Shown piece after piece: positions 42,901-53,000 of a DNA stretch of 64,000 nt. The stretch comes from Pseudoalteromonas sp. SMS1 (GTDB lineage Bacteria; Pseudomonadota; Gammaproteobacteria; Enterobacterales; Alteromonadaceae), in contig NZ_JAKGBI010000014.1 in NCBI RefSeq assembly GCF_021530565.1, forward strand, positions 107,183 through 171,182, in the 5' to 3' direction. The notes beneath the pieces were generated by a model. That model saw nothing but the letters and a program-made list of their open reading frames with translations. It did not search any database and had not been told where the DNA came from. Every line of letters begins with the position of its first letter. Position 1 is the first letter of the stretch. A program made the position numbers and the translations under genes.

Positions 42901-45900
42901 CAGAGCCAGTCATGTCGGCACAACAAGCTGACCAAGTAGCATTGGAAGTACTAGGAAAAGCCATGAGTGACAATACCGAATTACACAAGACCTATCTCAA
43001 ATATATTGATGATAATGCACGCAGTACCACTGAGTTGGTTGGCCGTGTTCTCACGTCTACTTCTGAGCAACCTGCAGTCGCTGACGCGATGATCCAGTTA
43101 ACTCAAAAAGCCTTTGACTTAATCGAAAAAGGACAAGATGAAACGGCATTTGCACATCGGGTATTTTTGGATGGTGCCGTGCATCAAGACAGGCCAGTAA
43201 AAGATGTGCTCAGTTCGGGTAGAGAAACGCATGTCGCACCTCAACCGTTACCAACAAATCAGCACAGCGTCACCGAAGTCTCGCCTGAAGCACAACCGCA
43301 GCAGCAAGTGTCTGCCAAGCAGACTGTGGAGCCCATTGTATCGGCCTCGACACATCCGCGTGAAGATGCGACACCGCCTGTTAAAACAGCACCAAAAGTC
43401 AGTGCAGAAGTGGTTGAAACGCAAGTTATGACCATCATCGCAGATAAAACGGGTTACCCGATCGGTGTCCTAGATGCGCAGATGAGCTTAGAGTCAGACC
43501 TTGGGATTGACTCTATCAAGCGTGTGGAAATTTTAGGTGCAGTACAAGAAGCGTTGCCAGAGCTCACGAATTTGCAAGCGCATGCGTCGGCACAAATAAA
43601 TACCATTGGCGACTTACAAGCAGTCATTATGTCTGCGTTGCAGTCACCAAGTGCCGCATCAATGGATACAGCCTCTGCGACACCGGATACGGCCGCAATA
43701 CCTCAGGTTGATATTGAGCCGCTGTTACTGAAAGTGGTGAGTGAAAAAACAGGCTATCCGCTGGACGTACTGTCTTTAGATATGCATATGGAATCTGAAT
43801 TAGGTATAGATTCAATTAAACGAGTTGAGATCTTAGGTGCAATCCAAGAGCAATATAGCGACTTACCGACCTTTAATGCTGAGGATTTAACCGCATTAGA
43901 TACACTCCAAGAAATCAAATCTTACTTTGAAAAGCTTGCAAATAACGGTCGTGCAGACAGCGTTGTGGACAACACTGAGAGCGTATCAACAGCCATTGAT
44001 CTTAAAGCGGTATCTGCTGAGATCCTCAGTATTGTGAGTGAAAAAACGGGATACCCCAAAGATGTGATCAGCCCTACTATGGCTTTTGAGTCAGACTTAG
44101 GCATTGATTCAATCAAGCGTGTAGAAATTTTGGGCGCAGTGCAAAGTGCATTCGAGAATTTACCCGCGTTGGATACTACTGAACTCAATAGTTTAGATAC
44201 CATTGGGGATCTTCAAGCTTATATTGAGAAGGCACTCAGTGGGGGAGGCAGTGCTGCCACAGTAGACAGTCACCCAGCACCGCACACCGCTTTTGATGTC
44301 GTGGAATTTGAACAAATCCTACTAAAAATCGTGGGGGATAAAACCGGTTACCCAGCTGATGTACTTAACCTCGACATGGATCTTGAGGCGGACTTGGGGA
44401 TTGATTCAATCAAACGGGTTGAGATCTTTGGTGCAATGCAACAGTCGTTGGGACAAGACATAGCTTTACCCGCAGATGAATTGTCTGCTTTGGCGAGTTT
44501 AAGAGATATTGTCGATTATGTTGTCAGCCAAATCGCGACCCCTTCGTCAGGAACAAAAGCACACGACAGCCACGACCAGAGTGAAGGCAAAACGCACACG
44601 TTTGAGGTAAATAACCAGGCAAAAGTGTGTGAATACGATGTACAACTGTCAGCCATCCCTCCTGTTGATGAAAGCCAAGTGTTTTCAAAAGGAAGTAAGG
44701 TTTTATTGGTGTCTGAAGGGAGCGGCAGAACGATAAAACTATTTGAAGCTTTGCAAGCGCGTGAGCTTTCAGTGACATTGCTGCGCTACCCTGAAGTCGC
44801 TGATCTCGAGATCGATGCCGATGTGATTGATGTGCAGTGGGCACAATCGCCCAAAGAAATTGTGGCACATTTTGAAACCTTTAACGCGTATGTATTACAA
44901 ACGCTACCCAGTACGCACACCATGCTAAGCCCAGCAAGCGCAGACGAGCAATTTAACTGGTTGTCTCAGCATCTGTTATTTGCAAAAGATGTGGTATCAA
45001 GAGATGTAAATAGTGCGACAGAACGGGTTGCCTTCGTTTGCGTGAGTTATGAAGATGGCCAATTGGGATTATCACAGCCTGAGCAAGGGCTATACAGCGC
45101 AGGCGTAAATGGCTTGGTTAAAACATTGGCCCATGAAAATAGCCTCATATTTTGTAAAGCCATCGATGTAGACGGCGCGATAGACTCTGCCTATGCAGCA
45201 GAATATGTGGTGGCTGAACTGCATGACTATTCTAATAAATACAAAGAGATATCATACAACGCTGCTGGCCGTCATACTGTGACATTTAGTGAAGCTGTAC
45301 ATGGTGACACGACGCATACAAATCAAGCTGAGCATGTCATTGTGACGGGCGGAGCGAGGGGGGTAACCGCCACTTGTATCAAGACGCTAGCGAAGGCAAA
45401 TCAGAGCCACTATCATCTACTCGGCCGTTCAGCATTGTTGCCCTCTGATCCGGATTGGGCACAAGGGCTAAACGAAGCCGCGCTCAACGAAGGGGCGATG
45501 ACATTTTTGCAATCAGGCAAAGATAAGGTGACACCGAAAGCGATCCGTACTCTGGTCCGTGAGGTAACCAATTCAAGAGAGATCCGTGAAACGTTAGAAG
45601 CGATCAGAGAAACGGGCTCAAAAGCCGACTATCACAGTGTTGATGTCAATCATTTAGAGTCAGTGACCCGCTGGGCAGATGCGCAAAGTTGGCTCCACAA
45701 ATCGACGCCGATTGCGCTTGTACATGGTGCGGGTGCATTGGCTGACAAACTGTTGAAAGACAAGACTGTAGCCGACGTACAGCATGTTTTCGCACCGAAA
45801 ATATTTGGCTTAGTTAATTTACTGTCGGTACTCGACTTGTCGGCACTTGAGCGTGTTGTTTTGTTTTCGTCCGTTGCGGGATTGTATGGCAATCCAGGCC

Positions 45901-47045
45901 AGTCTGATTACGCTATGGCAAATGAAATTCTCAACCGGTTTGCGGTATTACTCAATGCACAGCTAAAAGCACACAATGCAGATGCGAGCGCAACATCAAT
46001 CGTATGGGGCGCATGGGACTCTGGCATGGTGGATGCGAATTTGAAAAAAATGTTTGAGCAACGCGGTGTGGCCTTAATCGAAGAATCACACGGTGCCGAG
46101 GTGTTTAGCAAAGTGTTTACGGTACCAACTTCACCGGTGTTTTTCTTTGGCCCAAACCGAGGATTGGCGGGCTCAGATAACATTGCGTCTATGTTTAAAC
46201 ACGGCACTTGGTCTGTAAAACGTAACTTACAGTCCATAGCGAGTAACCGCCTTTTGGCAGATCACAGTATTGATGGACACATTGTGCTTCCAACGACATT
46301 CTCTCTAGGTATGGTATTCAACATCATTGAGGGGTTGTTCCCAGGGTTAAGTGCGGTTGCGTGTGAGCAACATCAGGTGAAAAAAGGGATTGTGGCAGAC
46401 GACAAATTCAAGCCTGAATTGGAGTTTGTGGTGAATAAATCTGCGCAATGGCGAGAAGATAATCTCGTGGTGGATGTGGTGGTAAAAAACACCGCGAATG
46501 ATCAAGTGCATTATGTGTGCAACGGCGTCAAACTCATCGATGGTGACTTGATGCCAATGGTTGAGCGCGCTTCCAACGCCGAGATTAATCGCACAATGCA
46601 GCCTATCTACGATGACAAGATCTTATTCCATGAGTCTCGTTTCCAATTATTGAAGGCATTTGAACAGACGGGTGATCAAGCACTTGAATTTAGCTGTGAG
46701 TCGGACTTGATTAGCGACATGGTATTGGAACAGCACGCAACCAGCAAGTTATGTCCACTGTATCTAGATGGTGCGATTCAAGCCGCTGCTTATGTGATTT
46801 ACCACTTAGATGATGTTGTGAACTTACCGACAGAGGTGAGCCAAGTCACACTGTATCGACGTCCGAAGTTTGCCGAGCGGATCATCATCAAAGCCGCCTT
46901 AGTAAAACCATCAGACTTTACACCAACGTTATCGATAATGGGCCAAACGGAGACGGGAGAAGTCCTCTTTAGTCTTGATGGGACCTTCATTAAGAACAAT
47001 GCACTACTTGAGAAGTTCCGCGCTCAGCCGGCACAAGTAGACTAG
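39906..47045 (+). CDS. Pfa-like megasynthase subunit A: KS-AT-ACPx4-KR-DH
   Basis: 2379 residues, PfaA-type. Ketosynthase about 1-455 has C204 (DAACASSL), H339 (EAHGTGT) and H377 (GHTKAAAG). The acyltransferase, about 558-870, has S663 in AGHSYGE. Four tandem ACPs carry GIDSIKRVEI, with pantetheine serines S1203, S1303, S1402 and S1501. The ketoreductase has VTGGARGV (1812-1819) and Y2002. A C-terminal polyketide-type dehydratase has H2120 (LADHSIDGHIVLP) and D2288 (LYLDGAIQ). All catalytic residues checked are present, so it should extend, reduce and dehydrate a malonyl-derived chain iteratively. The layout matches PUFA-synthase PfaA and myxobacterial Pfa2. The final fatty-acid type cannot be told from the domains. 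Confidence 0.93.
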   Translation: MSKEPIAIIGLSSLYPGATNLKEYWDNILIGKDCITDIPDTHWNIEDYFDDDPMAEDRTYCKRGGFIPETDFNPVEFGIPPNILEVTDVLQLLSLNVAKAAFHDAGYLADDIDHSRTGVILGITGATSLQHSLAQRLDYPIWREVLTSKGLSEEEADQLIKTANTAHAPWEENSFPGLLGNVVAGRIANRFNLGATNCTVDAACASSLGALRMAMDELQMGRADLMLTGGCDSENSILTFMCFSKTPAFSKENKIRPFDQHSDGTLIGEGMGMIALKRLSDAQRDGDRIYAVISGLGSASDGRFKSIYAPRASGQALCLRRAYEDAQCEPNDVSLIEAHGTGTPVGDATEFSALKEVFTEGNGQHIALGSVKSQIGHTKAAAGAASLIKVALALHHKVLPPTNNITAPHDNLDIEQSNFYLNCTTRPWFKHPEQDKLRAGVSSFGFGGTNFHAVVEQYETSQPAQRLNNMPHACVISAASHEQLIALAEQLKDIDSVSDIPFMSAPAEAPRAGFVCQSLPEFKAQLDVLIKQLNATPADSAWQLPQGLYFAPNSAVTENTKVAALFPGQGSQYVDMGLHQTMNVPQARTLFELANETLWSHSNTVLTDLVYPFAKFSEQAKQADLANLKQTQHAQPAIGCVSAGAFAFLKSCGFTPDCVAGHSYGELTALWSANVYDDDAFVSLSVKRGLSMSEKPEGMQSGDMYAIGMSQSDVAQLISEEQLSDVYICNINTQQQTVIGGHPEPLAKFATLCEQREQQITKLDVSDAFHTPYVAHAIDKFSSHIEDVNFAKASCPVYLNEAGDAHIEASDIKQSLKGQLGRPVQFLSIIENMYEDGVRVFVECGPKGTLSAMAKRILAQHDDVIYIKTDGGKGKSSDVALLSSLVQLAVAGVAVTTPGLPIRAFKPAESKGGFTMPFSGVNYQDPTRLNDYQAGLEEIANSAIGQQQTQPSIMDTSAGQSQSDTANKPDEAKASAPVDAIPTHTVGVLVEQNIPHTTPEPVMSAQQADQVALEVLGKAMSDNTELHKTYLKYIDDNARSTTELVGRVLTSTSEQPAVADAMIQLTQKAFDLIEKGQDETAFAHRVFLDGAVHQDRPVKDVLSSGRETHVAPQPLPTNQHSVTEVSPEAQPQQQVSAKQTVEPIVSASTHPREDATPPVKTAPKVSAEVVETQVMTIIADKTGYPIGVLDAQMSLESDLGIDSIKRVEILGAVQEALPELTNLQAHASAQINTIGDLQAVIMSALQSPSAASMDTASATPDTAAIPQVDIEPLLLKVVSEKTGYPLDVLSLDMHMESELGIDSIKRVEILGAIQEQYSDLPTFNAEDLTALDTLQEIKSYFEKLANNGRADSVVDNTESVSTAIDLKAVSAEILSIVSEKTGYPKDVISPTMAFESDLGIDSIKRVEILGAVQSAFENLPALDTTELNSLDTIGDLQAYIEKALSGGGSAATVDSHPAPHTAFDVVEFEQILLKIVGDKTGYPADVLNLDMDLEADLGIDSIKRVEIFGAMQQSLGQDIALPADELSALASLRDIVDYVVSQIATPSSGTKAHDSHDQSEGKTHTFEVNNQAKVCEYDVQLSAIPPVDESQVFSKGSKVLLVSEGSGRTIKLFEALQARELSVTLLRYPEVADLEIDADVIDVQWAQSPKEIVAHFETFNAYVLQTLPSTHTMLSPASADEQFNWLSQHLLFAKDVVSRDVNSATERVAFVCVSYEDGQLGLSQPEQGLYSAGVNGLVKTLAHENSLIFCKAIDVDGAIDSAYAAEYVVAELHDYSNKYKEISYNAAGRHTVTFSEAVHGDTTHTNQAEHVIVTGGARGVTATCIKTLAKANQSHYHLLGRSALLPSDPDWAQGLNEAALNEGAMTFLQSGKDKVTPKAIRTLVREVTNSREIRETLEAIRETGSKADYHSVDVNHLESVTRWADAQSWLHKSTPIALVHGAGALADKLLKDKTVADVQHVFAPKIFGLVNLLSVLDLSALERVVLFSSVAGLYGNPGQSDYAMANEILNRFAVLLNAQLKAHNADASATSIVWGAWDSGMVDANLKKMFEQRGVALIEESHGAEVFSKVFTVPTSPVFFFGPNRGLAGSDNIASMFKHGTWSVKRNLQSIASNRLLADHSIDGHIVLPTTFSLGMVFNIIEGLFPGLSAVACEQHQVKKGIVADDKFKPELEFVVNKSAQWREDNLVVDVVVKNTANDQVHYVCNGVKLIDGDLMPMVERASNAEINRTMQPIYDDKILFHESRFQLLKAFEQTGDQALEFSCESDLISDMVLEQHATSKLCPLYLDGAIQAAAYVIYHLDDVVNLPTEVSQVTLYRRPKFAERIIIKAALVKPSDFTPTLSIMGQTETGEVLFSLDGTFIKNNALLEKFRAQPAQVD

Positions 47046-47055
47046 GGGTGTAAAG

Positions 47056-50000
47056 ATGAGTGGAAAAATAGCGATAGTCGCTGTGTCGTGCATCCTGCCG
47101 GGTGCACATTCTCCAGAGGCATTTTGGGAGTTGCTCCAAGCGCAACACGATGCGCGTAAAGAGGGGAGTGATGCTGATTTTGGATTACCAAAGTCGCAAT
47201 TTATGAGTGATACGCCTGTATCTGACAAAGTGTATTGTGCGACGGGCGGATTTGTAGAAAATTTCACTTTTGAGAGTGATAAGTATGTTCATCCAGATGT
47301 GGATGTCGGTGCACTTGATGATGTGTTTAAGTGGCCATTGCACTGTGCTGCTGAGGTATTAGAACGAAAAGCCAAACAGACCATGGATTTGAGTAGAACG
47401 GGCATTGTATTAGGTAACTACACATTTCCAACTAAGCAGTCTAATGCCCTGTACGTGCCATTTTGGCACGAACAGGTTGCACAGTTTATGGGCAGTGAGC
47501 TTGATCTGACATTAAAATGCCCAGCGCGAGACCACATTGCCTCTGAAAACCGTCATGTGTGTGGCAGTCCTCCTCAGCTGATTGCCAAATTGCTGGGATT
47601 GGGTGGGCCTGCCTATGGACTAGATGCTGCATGTTCGTCGGCGCTGTATGCAATCAAGCTCAGTATTCATCATTTGTTGAGTGGACAAGTAGATCAAATG
47701 TTGGCTGGTGGCGTGAGCGCTAGCGATCCTTGGGTTTTACACTCGGCATTTTCTGATTTTCATGCTTTTCCACAAGATGGATACAGCCAGCCATTTGAAT
47801 CACGCTCTCAGGGGATTCAGATAGGGCAAGGTGCTGGGATTTTTGTACTCAAGCGTTTGGAAGATGCTTTACTGCATGAAGATGAAATCTTGGCGGTGAT
47901 TGAGGGGGTGGGCTTATCTAACGATGGTGCTGGTAAGCACATGCTGGTGCCCAGTGAAGCTGGGCAAATACTGGCTTATGAACGGGCTTTTAAAGAAGCG
48001 GGAATTGATAAGTCTCAGCTAGAATACATCGAATGCCATGCGACAGGTACGCCATTAGGTGATCAAACGGAGCTGAACTCTTTGGCTGCGTATTTCAATG
48101 CGCAGTCGTTGAAAATAGGATCAGTTAAAGGGAACACTGGGCACCTTTTGTCTGCTGCTGGTATCTCTAGCTTGATGAAGGTGATTTTGAGTTTACAGCA
48201 CGAAATGATCGCGCCAACTCGGATATTGTCTGATACGCGCAGCGCTGATGTTAACGTCGCGCTTGATCATCAAATTGTGACCCAATCCACGCCATGGCAA
48301 AGTGAACCAGAGCATCGTTATGCGGCGATTTCAGCATTTGGTTTTGGTGGCACGAATGCCCATATGTTGCTGTCAGACAATACACAACCGCATGGCGCGC
48401 CAGCGACAGAGCAAAAGCGTGAAAGTGGGCCTATTGCCATCACGGGAATGGGGGCACATTTTGGTCCATTCGATAGTTTAAGTTGTTTTGAGCAGGCTAT
48501 TTTTAATGAACAATCTGGCGTACGCCCGTTGTCTGAGCAGCGCGCGCGCGGGTTTGCATTAGACACGCAAGCATGTGGCTATGTGGATGAATTTGATTTT
48601 GAGCCTCTGCGCTTCAAAGTGCAGCCAAAAACATTGGCGCAATTCAATCAACAGCAGCTCTTGATGTTGAAAGTCGCTGAAGAAGCCCTCCAAAGTGCAA
48701 AAGTAGAAAAAGGCAAATTGCGCAATGTTGCCGTCATTTTTGTGATGGAGCTAGACTCATTTGCACATATTCGCAGGGCTAAGGTAGAGCTACCGACATA
48801 CATTGAAAATGTCTTGCAAACCAATGGTGTTCAATACGATGCTGCGCGTTTATCACAATGGTCTCAACACTGTGCTGAAGCGATATTTCCTAAGATTGGC
48901 TCTGATGAGGTGCTGAGTTATATCGGCAACTTAATGGCAAGTCGTATTTCATCAGCTTGGGATTTTAATGGACCAGCGTTCACGCTATCGAGCACAGATG
49001 ATGGTGTTCATCACGCCATGGAAGTGGCTAAATTATTGATGGCTGCTTCAGAAGTGGATGGGGTGCTCATCGGCGCCGTTGATATGGGCTGTAACCCTGA
49101 GGAACTTTGGTTAGCGCAGTCGGACACAAAGAACCTCCAACCTGGCGAAGGGGCCGGAGCGATATTCTTAGAGCAATCCGAATTGGCGAAGGCTAGGGAT
49201 GCTCGAGTCTTCGCGCATATCGAGACGCCACCTAATACGCAGCAAATAGATACTGAAGCCATGAGTCTTGGGTTGATTGAAGTGCCGCAAGGTCACGCTA
49301 ATATGGCTGACTTAGCGCAGCACACGCAAAGTGGGTCCCAATCGGTTGCGCTTGGCAGTGTGCAGTCTGTGACCGGTTCTGGTGCACAGTCGACGGCGCT
49401 GGCAGGGTTAATTAAAGCCGCGCTGTGTTTGCATCATAGATATATTCCCAAATCAACCGCAGCGAGCGATTTGCTGGCGTCTGGCCAATTCGAAGAGAAT
49501 TGGCATTGTGCACAACAAAGCTACCCATGGGTATGTGACACGCGCAAATTGAAGAAAGCCGCTTTGGTCCATTTGTGCCCAGATTTAGCCAGACAGCATA
49601 ATTGGTTGCTGACAGAAGGTGATTGGCCAACTGACAATCATATTTTGGCCAATGAATTTATGACAGTGCCCTTTGCCGGTGATTCACTGCAACAGCTCAA
49701 AAAAACCTTGGCAGAAGCGGTGGAGGCTATGCACTCAGACAAAGATTTGATAGCGCTTCGCCGCACGTGCTTATTGCAATACGATACGACCATACATAGT
49801 ACGATGCGTGCGGCGATAGTGGCGCAATCTGTCGCACAGTTTCAGGAAGAGGTTGGTCGATTATTACAGCACTTTGAGTCTCCTGAGTTTACATCACGTA
49901 CTCAGTGGAAAACGCCCATAGGGAGTCGCTTTGACATTATCACGCATGGTGAATCGCTGCCTGTTGCTTTTGTATATCCCGGCGCATTTAACGCCTATGT

Positions 50001-53000
50001 CGATATGGGAAGAGGCTTCTTTAGGTTATTTCCACAATTGTTGAAAGGGTTTGAACAGCAATGGGAAGACCCGTATTTTGCGATGGCCATGGATGAGGTG
50101 TATCCAAAGGCATCCAACCCTTTGAACCGACGTGACTACATGGAGTTAGAGCGTGCATTGCAAGACGATGTTGCGGCAATGATGTGCAGTGGGGGCAGTC
50201 TCGCTATTTTCCACACGCAGATGTTTAAATCGCAGTTTAACGTCAAGCCGGATTTCGCCTTTGGATATTCCCTTGGCGAAAGCTGCATGCTATTTGCCAA
50301 TGATGTATGGCAAATTGAGGGAGAGACATTCTATGAACTCAAAACCAGCCCGTTATTTGAGGATGTGTTAGTTGGACCGACGACAGCGGCTAGGGCTTAC
50401 TTTAATGTTGAAGGTTCTGCGGAGCCAGTATGGCACAACTATGTCGTATTAGATGACGCGCAGAAAGTGCGCCAGCTCTGTGAAGATCATGACGCCCTTT
50501 TTCTTACCCATATCAACAGTCCCTCAGAGGTTGTTATTGGTGGCCAGCCTGAAGCACTGTCCGCATTGATAGAAACACATGCTCTTAGCGTGATAAAGAC
50601 ACCGAATGGGCACATGTTACACAATGAAGCAATGCGAAGTGCTGAGCCATTGTTTAGAGAGATGTGTGGGTATCAAAGCCGAGGTGACGTGTCAGTACGC
50701 TTATTTTCGGGCAGCCAACAAGGTGAACTCACTGACTTTACAGCAGAAACGCTGACACACAATATTGCTGATATGTTGTGTAAAACCGTTGATTTTCCGA
50801 ACATCATTAACCGTGCATATGCAGAAGGGGCGAGATTATTTATTGAGGTTGGTCCTGGCGGCACGTGTAGCCGCTGGGTTGCTGAAACGCTGGGTGACAA
50901 GCCACATACTGTCCTAAGCGTGGATGCTAGAAATTTAACGGATATTGACGGCTTGAATCGTCTATTTGCTCAGCTGTTTACCTTAGGTGTCTCAATAGAT
51001 GTATCGCACTTGATACCCGCTGAACCAAGTAAAGTACTGTCTCTGCCGATTCCGGTGGGTGGGCAAGACATGCTTGCTGATATCCAAGCGAACACACCTA
51101 GTATAGATTCGCTGGTTCAGGCGACCTTTGCAACGGGTGAACGTACGGTGCCACAGACCGTGTCACATCCTGTTTCTTCACATGATGCCGCGGTATCGGC
51201 GTCTCACTCTGTAACTCACGTTTCAACTATGTATAGAAAATCAGTGAATCATGACCTAGCGAGCAAACCTGCGCTGACTGTCGCACTGACAGACAATGCG
51301 ATCATAACAACGCGTGAATGTTTTGCAAATTGTGCAGTGATGCAGTCCAGTATTCAATCAAGCTCAGCGGCGAATGCACCTGAAGGGGTTAAGCCAGACT
51401 CTGCTGCGCGTACTCAATGGCCGCAAGAAGTGGCCCCAGCGGCATCACTACTCACGAACCATCGTTTATTGAGTAAAGGCCAAGCGCATAAAACCGCACT
51501 ACATCACCGCTATTTGCAAGCCCAAAACACGCTCACGGAGCAAGTGTTTGATTATGTTCATACGCAAATAGATCGCATGACCGGTACGGACACAATCACA
51601 GAGCCGGTTGCGAAAGTGCTCTCTGAGCAACCTAAAAAAGCGCCCGCATTGTACGAAGTGGCCGACATTGAGGCTGAGGCGGAACATATAGCGCCTAAAG
51701 CCCCAGAATCGATAAACGAAGCGGTGGTTAACGGTGATGCAACGCAATCTGAGGGCGACCAATTAAAACCGGTTGAAATACTGGGCTACAAAGAGCTTAA
51801 GGCGTTTGCCGCTGGGAAAATAGCGGATGCATTTGGTCCTGAATACGCCGAAATTGACCAGTATGCTACGCGAGTTCGATTACCGGATGATCCTTACTTC
51901 TTTGTCAGTCGTGTCACGCGTTTAGAGGCCACGCGTCATGAGCTTAAGCCATGTATGCTGACCACTGAATACGATATTCCAGAAGATGCCTGGTATCTCA
52001 TTGATGGTGTTGTACCCCCAGGCATTGCAGTGGAAGCTGGGCAGTGTGATTTATTGTTGATCAGTTACCTGGGCGTTGACTTTTTCAATAAAGGCGAACG
52101 TCGCTATCGATTACTCGATGGCAAAATGACGTTCTTAGATAATTTACCTCGTGGTGGGCAAACGCTGCGATTCGACATCTATATTGAAAACTTCGTTTGG
52201 CAAGGCGACGTGCTGTTGTTCTTCTTCCGATATGATGGGTATGCAGATGATAAGCCTGTAATGCAGTTAGAAGGAGGCTGTGCTGGCTTTTTCAATCAAC
52301 AGGAATTAGATAATAGTTTGGGTGTGGTTTTGAGTAACGTCAAAACACCTGCGCCGCAGTTTGTAAAACCCCTTTTACAACACACTAAAACAAGTTTGAC
52401 GCGCAATGACTTAATTGCATTGAGTCGAGGGAAAATTGAAGATGTCTTTGGTGAAACTTACAAAGTGAACCCGAGAAATACGTCAATCAGGTTGCCAGAT
52501 GAAAAGCTCATTATGATCGATGAGATTACACATATGGCGCAACCACAACCTTCTGGCACAGTGAAGATGATTGGCACTCAGTACTTGGACCCGGAAGCTT
52601 GGTTCTTCAAGTGTCATTTTGTGGATGATCAAGTCATGGCAGGCTCCTTGGTCGCAGAAGGCGCCATCCAGATGTTGCGAGTTTACTTAATTTCCTTAGG
52701 TATGCATCATTGCTTTGAACTATGTGAATTCCAGCCTGTTCCAGGCGAACTTATGGACATCAAAGTACGGGGTCAAATAGACAACACGGTGCCATCGTTG
52801 CGTTATGAACTCGAGATATTTGAAACCGGCTTTGTGCCTCGTCCGTATGTCAAAGCTCATGCTGTGATCTATGATGGTGACAAGCCAGCCGTATTGGTAG
52901 AAAACCTGTCCTTTAGGATCACGGAATCCCCTAACACGCAGATAGCGCCTAGAGCAAATGACCCTGCCTATTTTAGTGGTAGAGTGTGTAGTGATGGCAC

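Noticed and set aside
42701..42988. Antisense frames within the megasynthase genes
   Set aside because: They are several short frames opposite the ACP, linker and KS coding regions, each explained by codon bias of the sense gene; none has a start signal or a recognisable domain.
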